Origin: Catenuloplanes indicus | GTDB lineage: Bacteria > Actinomycetota > Actinomycetes > Mycobacteriales > Micromonosporaceae | NCBI RefSeq assembly: GCF_030813715.1 | Contig: NZ_JAUSUZ010000001.1 | Span: forward strand, 248,001-312,000 | Length of the DNA stretch: 64,000 nt | Direction of reading: 5' to 3' | In this document: positions 59,326 through 64,000 of the stretch, piece by piece | Numbering within the stretch: the stretch's first letter is position 1 | Layout: each line of letters begins with the position of its first letter | Notes under the pieces: model-generated | What the model saw: the letters and a program-made list of their open reading frames with translations, nothing else | Databases searched by the model: none | Told to the model about the DNA's origin: nothing | Program-made: the position numbers and the translations under genes

Positions 59326-59349
59326 AGAATGTACTGGCCGATACATTCT
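59326..59349. promoter_or_regulatory. Operator between GNAT and TetR genes
   Basis: AGAATGTA - 8 bp - TACATTCT, perfect 8-bp arms. A TAGGAT -10-like box at 59355-59360 lies 6 bp before the TetR ATG, so transcription is probably leaderless and self-repressed. Confidence 0.65.
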
Positions 59350-59366
59350 GGCGATAGGATTTCGGC

Positions 59367-60014
59367 ATGCCGTCGCCACCCGCGACCGCCAAAGGGCGGG
59401 CCACCGTGCAGCGGGTGCTGGACGCGGCGTGCGCGCTGTTCGCCCGTCAAGGCATCCGCGCCACCACCCTCGATCAGGTTCAAGCCGCCTCGATGACCGG
59501 CAGAAGCCAGCTGTATTCGTACTTCGCCGGCAAGGCCGACCTGGTCACCGCGGTTGTCAACCAGCAGGTCGAGCGGGTTATGGACGCTCAGCAACCCCTA
59601 CTGGATGACATCGCGGCCGCCGCCGACGTGCGCCGCTGGTGCGAACTCGCCGCACAGCAGTACACCGCGGACGACCCCGTACGCTGCCCTATCGGTTCCC
59701 TGGTCAACGAGCTCAGCGAGCAAAACCCACACGCCCGTGCCGCGCTCGCCGCAGGCTTTGCCCGCTGGCACGCCGTTCTGTCGACGGGTCTACGACGGGT
59801 CCGCGACAACGGCGAGCTGGCACCACACACCGACCCCGACGAGGCGGCCGCAGCACTACTGGCGGCCTACCAGGGCGGCGTACTGCTCGCTGCGGCCACC
59901 GGCGATCTCCGCCTTCTCGAAACGAGCCTCACCACGGTGGCCACCGGCATACTCGTTGATTCTGACCCCAGCTCCGGGACGACCGGCTGTAGAAGACCGC
60001 GTGCTCGTCAGTGA
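59367..60014 (+). CDS. TetR-family regulator
   Basis: 215 residues. HTH: TVQRVLDAACALFARQGIRA, TTLDQVQAASMTGRSQLYSY, FAGKADLVTAVVNQQVERVM. The ligand domain contains RCPIGSLVNELSEQNPHARA, as in TetR regulators of the YxaF/LmrA kind. Probably represses itself and the divergent GNAT. Confidence 0.92.
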   Translation: MPSPPATAKGRATVQRVLDAACALFARQGIRATTLDQVQAASMTGRSQLYSYFAGKADLVTAVVNQQVERVMDAQQPLLDDIAAAADVRRWCELAAQQYTADDPVRCPIGSLVNELSEQNPHARAALAAGFARWHAVLSTGLRRVRDNGELAPHTDPDEAAAALLAAYQGGVLLAAATGDLRLLETSLTTVATGILVDSDPSSGTTGCRRPRARQ

Positions 60015-60312
60015 AGAACCCACCGGCACGGGCCAACCGAGATCAACTATCTGTTGTTGTTTCTCGCTGGAAACTACGGCCGGGCCTACGGGCACCGGGC
60101 AGCCTCCCCCGGTCCGGGCGTCCCGGTCGTTCGCGGGCGGGTGTGCGACCCGTTCCGGCCGGTGCGGCGAGGCCGAGCCGATGGCGTGCCACGTCGAATG
60201 GAGCGTGCGCGTGGTGAGCCACGGCGTCCGCCGCGACCCACCACGTGTCGCCACCGGGCGACACGGGCTCCGGGAGACGACCGCGTTCACACCGGACGCG
60301 CGGCCGGCGGCG
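60015..60312. other. Intergenic region without a gene
   Basis: About 300 bp between the TetR gene and the response regulator's 3' end. A short AT-richer stretch (ATCAACTATCTGTTGTTGTT, 60043-60062) stands out. No coding signal or convincing hairpin; no function assigned. Confidence 0.35.
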
Positions 60313-60966
60313 CTACGAGGAGCGCGGGCGGACCAGGCCGACGTCGTACGCCAGGATGGTCGCCTGCACCCGGTCCCGCACGCCGATCTTGGTCAGGAGC
60401 GCGTTGACGTGGGTCTTCACGGTGCCGACGCCGACGCCGAGGCGGGCGGCGATCTCGGCGTTGGACAGGCCCTCGGCGATCAGCGTCAGCACCTCGCGTT
60501 CGCGCGGAGTGAGCGCGGCCAGCTCCGGCCGCTCGACGGCCGGTGACGGTGTCACACCGGCGGCGAAGGCCTCGATCAGGCGGCCGGTGACGGCCGGGTC
60601 GAGCAGCGCCTCACCACCGGCGATCACCCGGATCGCGGCCAGCAGCTCATCCGGGTCCGCGTCCTTGAGCAGGAAGCCGGACGCACCGGCGCGCAGCGCC
60701 TCGAACACGTACGCGTCCAGATCGAACGTGGTCAGCACCAGCACTCTGGGCGCGTCGTCGGCCGCGGTGATCAGACGGGTCGCGGCCAGTCCGTCCATGC
60801 CGGGCATACGGATGTCCATGACCACCACGTCCGGCCGGACCGCGGCGGCCAGCTCCACCGCGGCGGCCCCGTCGGCCGCGGTCCCGACGACCTCCAGGTC
60901 CTCCTCGGCGTCGATGATGGCGACGAAACCGGCCAGCAGCATCGGCTGGTCGTCGACCACGATCAC
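60313..60966 (-). CDS. LuxR-type (NarL) response regulator
   Basis: 217 residues, GTG at 60966 overlapping the kinase stop (GTGA). Receiver: VVVMDIRMPGMDG with the phospho-Asp, GASGFLLKDADPDEL with Lys. HTH: ALTPREREVLTLIAEGLSNA, EIAARLGVGVGTVKTHVNAL. Output regulator of the histidine kinase that precedes it. No target operon is evident. Confidence 0.94.
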   Translation of the reverse strand: MIVVDDQPMLLAGFVAIIDAEEDLEVVGTAADGAAAVELAAAVRPDVVVMDIRMPGMDGLAATRLITAADDAPRVLVLTTFDLDAYVFEALRAGASGFLLKDADPDELLAAIRVIAGGEALLDPAVTGRLIEAFAAGVTPSPAVERPELAALTPREREVLTLIAEGLSNAEIAARLGVGVGTVKTHVNALLTKIGVRDRVQATILAYDVGLVRPRSS

Positions 60967-63824
60967 TCGGACGGCGATGGCCGCACCTCCTCGCTACCGG
61001 CCGCCACGCGTGGCGGCCCCGCTTCTGTGCCGGCCACCACCGGGGAGCCGGCCCGCGTCCCGGCCACCGTCGGCAGACCGGCCTCGGTGCCGGTTACCGG
61101 CGACGGCCGACTGCCGGAATCAGCGGCCGACGGCGCGACACCGGGTTCCGGTGATGCGTCGCTGCGGGCGGGCTGCGACTCGGTGCCGGCCATTGCGCGG
61201 GTTCCGGTCGGCGCCGCCGCCGGAACCGTGCCCGCCGGTGGCGGGGTCGGCAGCGGCAGCAGGATGTCGGTTTCGCCGGCCGGGTGCACGGTCATCGTGC
61301 CGCCGACCGCGTCGACGCGGCCGCGCAGACCGGCGGCGGCGCGCGGGTCGGTCAGCGCCGGAATCCGGTTCAGGAAGATCCGCAGGCCGCCGGCCGCGCC
61401 GATGACGATCTCCAGTGGCCCGGGGCCGGGCAGTGCGAGAGCCGCCTCGACCAGCCGGTACGCGGACACGTCCACGCCGGGCGGCAGGTCCGGCAGCGGC
61501 GTGGCATACCGGAGCATCACCGCGCGCCCGGCCGCCCGCTGTGCCTCGCACAGCGCGCCGATCTGCGCCGCGGTCGGCTGCGGCGCCGTCTCCGCCTCCT
61601 GCGCCGCGACGTCGCCCCGCGCGCCGCCGCGCAGGCTGCCGAGCAGTTCCCGCATCGCCGCCAGCGTCGCCCGTGCCGCCGCCAACACCGCATCCAGCCG
61701 CGCCGCGGTGTCGTCCGGCCACCCACCCGGATCACCGTGGCGGCCAACGGAGTCCGCACCCGCCGGTCCGGCGGGCGGCCGCTCGGCCGCGGTATGGCCG
61801 GTTCCTGCCGGCCCGGGGTCGGCGACGGCAGGGTTCCGCGAGTCCCGGTCGGCATCGGACGAGACCAGGCCGGCCACGCCGGCGGCCGGTTCGGCCGGTT
61901 GAACAGCAGTGATGAGGACGTCGGCGGGGCGGGTGGCCGCGGTGAGGACGTCCGTGGCGCGGGCGAGGACCGTGGTGCGGAGTTCGGCGGCGATTCGCCA
62001 GCGTTCCGCCAGGGCCTCGCCGGTCGCGGATACCGTCGCGGCCAGCACCAGGTCGCGTTCCCGGTCGCGCAGGCGGGTTCGGCGGCGCCGCCAGCCGGCG
62101 CCGGTGGCCCACGTCGCCAGCAGTGGCAGCGTCAGCAGCCCGCCGAAGACCACCGTCATCATCACGGTGAGGATCGCGCGTTCCGCGGCCCCGTCGTAGT
62201 CGGCGGGATCGGCGGCGGCGATGTCCGCGAACGCGCCGACCGTGATCGCCAGACCGGCCACGGCCCCGGTCACGGGCGCGACCAGCCATGTCCACGCGGC
62301 CCGGCCGCGGCCGTGCGCCGCGACCGCGTAGACCGCGTAGGCCTCCACGAAACCGGCCGGGATCAGCACGCTCAGCGATCCGGCCGGCAGCACGTCGGTC
62401 GCGGTCAGCGCGGTCCAGCCGACGAGCACGGCGAGCACCGCGGCGAGCGTCCGCCACGGTGCCCGGTGTGCCCAGGTCAGCGGCGCGGCGTGCAGGATCA
62501 GTACCGCGCCGGCCAGGAGCGCGGCGCCGTGCTCGCCTCCGGTGGTGATCGCCGGTTCGATCATCAGCACCGCGATGCTGGCCATTGCGAGCGCGACCGT
62601 GACCAGCGCGTCGGTCAGGTAGCCGCGCACCGACGCGGCCCGGCCCTGCCAGGCCCGCTGCAGGCGGGACGGTGCTGTCGCGGTCAGCGGCAGCCGTGCG
62701 GTGACCTGCCAGCCGCCGCCGGCCGGGCCGGCGGTGAGCGTGCCGCCGAGCCGCTCGGCGCGGGTGCGGGCACCGGCCAGGCCGCTGCCGGAGCCGACGC
62801 CGTCCGCGTCGGATGGGCGGGTCGCGGCCGCGTTCGTCACGTGCGCCTCGACCGCGCCGCCGGTCGTGGTGACCCGGATCGTGACCGCGCCGCCCGGGGC
62901 GTACCGCAGCGTGTTGGTCAGGGCCTCGCGGACGATCGCGAACGTCGTGTCCGCGACGTCGGCCGGGACCGCGCCGGGTGTGCCGGGGGCGAGCGTGACC
63001 GGCTGGCCGAGCCGCTGGAACTCGGCGGCGAGTCCGGCCAGGCGGGCCGGGAGGTCACCGGTCGCGTCCGCGGACCGCATCACCGCAACAAGATCAAAAA
63101 GCGTGTCCAGGGTACGGCGGGCCGCCTGCGCCGCGAACGTCAGCGCCTCCGTACCCAGCTCCGGCCGTTTCTCCGCGAGCCGGCGGGCCGCGGTCACGGT
63201 GACCACGATCGCGGTCAGGTGGTGTGCGCTGACGTCGTGCAGTTCCCGGGCGAGCCGGTGCCGTTCCTCGCGTGCGGCCTCGGCACGGGCCGTCTCCGCC
63301 TCGGCGAGCCGCCGCCGCGCGGTCTCCCGGCCGTGCCGCCACACCCGCCGCCGGTGCCCGAACAGCGCGGCCAGCGCCGCGATCAGCGCGTCCGCGACGA
63401 CCAGCAGGACCAGCCCGGCACCGCTCTCCCCGGCGTAGTACCCGGGCGTGAACGCGTTCGCGACCATCATCGCGGCGGTGAGCGCGACGGTCAGGGCCAC
63501 CGTGGTCCGCACCCCGGTCCAGGCCGCGACGGAGAACAGGCTGATCAGCGGCGCCACGCTGAGCACGTCGGCCAGCGAGACGCCGCCCGCGCCGAGCGGC
63601 TCGGCGCTCACCTGCGCGGTCATCGTCGCCGCGTGGACCACGATAGCGGAGGCGACCGGCCGGATCCGGCGGAAGGCGAGCGCGGCGACGACGACCACGG
63701 TCGCGGTCAGCACCAGCGCGATCACGGCCGGCGGCCGGCCGAACAGCGCGGGCCCGGGCCACACCCCGGTCTGCACGGCGCCGAGCGCCAGCGGCAGCAG
63801 CCAGTCGGTGCGCTTCGGGCTCAT
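60963..63824 (-). CDS. Tandem-fused sensor histidine kinase (NarL-type), second kinase unit degenerate
   Basis: 953 residues from the ATG at 63824. Unit 1: about six membrane helices (1-175), HisKA_3 with REERHRLARELHDVSAHHLT (phospho-His) and an ATPase domain with TFAIVREALTNTLRYAPGGA (N box) and GVGSGSGLAGARTRAERLGG. Unit 2 starts near residue 415 with another set of helices and then ALAERWRIAAELRTTVLARA, where the ELHD histidine is replaced, plus a long disordered insert and a weak ATPase-like remnant. The C-terminus has VAGTEAGP-type repeats. Twice the usual length. Confidence 0.85.
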   Translation of the reverse strand: MSPKRTDWLLPLALGAVQTGVWPGPALFGRPPAVIALVLTATVVVVAALAFRRIRPVASAIVVHAATMTAQVSAEPLGAGGVSLADVLSVAPLISLFSVAAWTGVRTTVALTVALTAAMMVANAFTPGYYAGESGAGLVLLVVADALIAALAALFGHRRRVWRHGRETARRRLAEAETARAEAAREERHRLARELHDVSAHHLTAIVVTVTAARRLAEKRPELGTEALTFAAQAARRTLDTLFDLVAVMRSADATGDLPARLAGLAAEFQRLGQPVTLAPGTPGAVPADVADTTFAIVREALTNTLRYAPGGAVTIRVTTTGGAVEAHVTNAAATRPSDADGVGSGSGLAGARTRAERLGGTLTAGPAGGGWQVTARLPLTATAPSRLQRAWQGRAASVRGYLTDALVTVALAMASIAVLMIEPAITTGGEHGAALLAGAVLILHAAPLTWAHRAPWRTLAAVLAVLVGWTALTATDVLPAGSLSVLIPAGFVEAYAVYAVAAHGRGRAAWTWLVAPVTGAVAGLAITVGAFADIAAADPADYDGAAERAILTVMMTVVFGGLLTLPLLATWATGAGWRRRRTRLRDRERDLVLAATVSATGEALAERWRIAAELRTTVLARATDVLTAATRPADVLITAVQPAEPAAGVAGLVSSDADRDSRNPAVADPGPAGTGHTAAERPPAGPAGADSVGRHGDPGGWPDDTAARLDAVLAAARATLAAMRELLGSLRGGARGDVAAQEAETAPQPTAAQIGALCEAQRAAGRAVMLRYATPLPDLPPGVDVSAYRLVEAALALPGPGPLEIVIGAAGGLRIFLNRIPALTDPRAAAGLRGRVDAVGGTMTVHPAGETDILLPLPTPPPAGTVPAAAPTGTRAMAGTESQPARSDASPEPGVAPSAADSGSRPSPVTGTEAGLPTVAGTRAGSPVVAGTEAGPPRVAAGSEEVRPSPSE

Positions 63825-63921
63825 CGCCGCACATCGTAGGGGCTTCTCTACCGGAGGATAGAGACCGGGTTCGTGTCCGCGGCCGATGAGAACGCGTCCG
63901 CGCGCCGGAATGCTGAACCGC

Positions 63922-64000
63922 ATGACGACGACGCTTGACGCACCGCGGACCGCCGCCGCACCGGTCCCCTACCACCGGCTCGCACGCACCGCACGGCATC
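63922..64000 (+). CDS. Start of a gene cut by the window, possibly CPBP-family membrane protease
   Basis: 26 codons are visible: MTTTLDAPRTAAAPVPYHRL followed by ARTARH. The segment PYHRLAR is common at the N-terminus of actinobacterial CPBP intramembrane proteases as I recall them, but nothing more can be seen. Divergent from the histidine kinase. Confidence 0.45.
   Translation, partial: MTTTLDAPRTAAAPVPYHRLARTARH

Noticed and set aside
60015-60312. Possible transposon remnant in the gap after the TetR gene
   Set aside because: No terminal repeats, target duplication or transposase-like peptide could be seen.
61284-63839. An 851-codon plus-strand frame opposite the histidine kinase
   Set aside because: Arg/Gly-rich antisense shadow of the kinase; no motif or ribosome site.
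1-64000. Search for CRISPR arrays, tRNA and rRNA genes
   Set aside because: No regularly spaced direct repeats and no cloverleaf or rRNA-like conserved blocks were recognised by eye; a dedicated scan would be needed to exclude a tRNA completely.

Overview
The window is high-GC actinobacterial DNA. Codons end mostly in G or C, starts are often GTG or TTG, many neighbouring genes overlap by 4 bp (ATGA or GTGA), and regulators are mostly TetR, MerR, LysR, ArsR, ECF-sigma and two-component types. The mix of secreted plant-polymer enzymes, a type-VII-secretion-like operon and a deazaflavin-type reductase fits a soil actinomycete, probably Micromonosporaceae (Actinoplanes or Catenuloplanes type). 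That placement is an inference from gene content. No rRNA, tRNA, CRISPR array or transposase was seen.

Layout. 1-1.5 kb: end of an ABC exporter. 1.5-6 kb and 9.7-11.3 kb: secreted or polymer-active proteins (metalloprotease with a five-repeat propeller-like tail, beta-helix protein, AA10 LPMO, PL1 pectate lyase); the LPMO and pectate lyase have LacI-family-type palindromes upstream. 6.3-9.7 kb: a tightly coupled six-gene operon with two YbaB/EbfC-like proteins and WXG100/EspC-like proteins. 11.4-13.8 kb: two divergent citrate synthases, one with a fused HTH, around a shared palindrome. 14-30.6 kb: small regulator-plus-target pairs, folD behind a ZTP riboswitch, and a PP2C phosphatase. 30.7-35.6 kb: two tyrosine recombinases, a GH10 lipoprotein, a palindromic dif-like site over one recombinase start, and a very good candidate chromosomal dif site at 35567-35594, so the window probably contains the replication terminus. 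35.7-48.7 kb: ArsR/SRPBCC and TetR/hydrolase pairs, a two-gene nucleotidyltransferase module, XRE/SDR, hemC, an ABC-F protein and a BioD-like/SMI1 fusion. 48.7-51.2 kb: cydAB. 51.4-60 kb: acyltransferase, AraC, GNAT, S51 peptidase, flavin monooxygenase-like protein, ECF sigma and an internally deleted SDR. 60.3-63.8 kb: a response regulator and a tandem-fused histidine kinase.

How genes work together. Most of the window consists of independent one- or two-gene units, usually a regulator divergent from its target with an inverted repeat between them (19.5, 25.1, 28.4, 35.7, 37.4, 59.3 kb). Convergent units end in strong perfect hairpins. A palindromic intergenic repeat family (13.8, 18.2, 23.3 kb) sits near gene 3' ends. 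The most distinctive features are the terminus/Xer region, the orphan type-VII-like operon, the degenerate BioD-SMI1 membrane fusion and the tandem histidine kinase.
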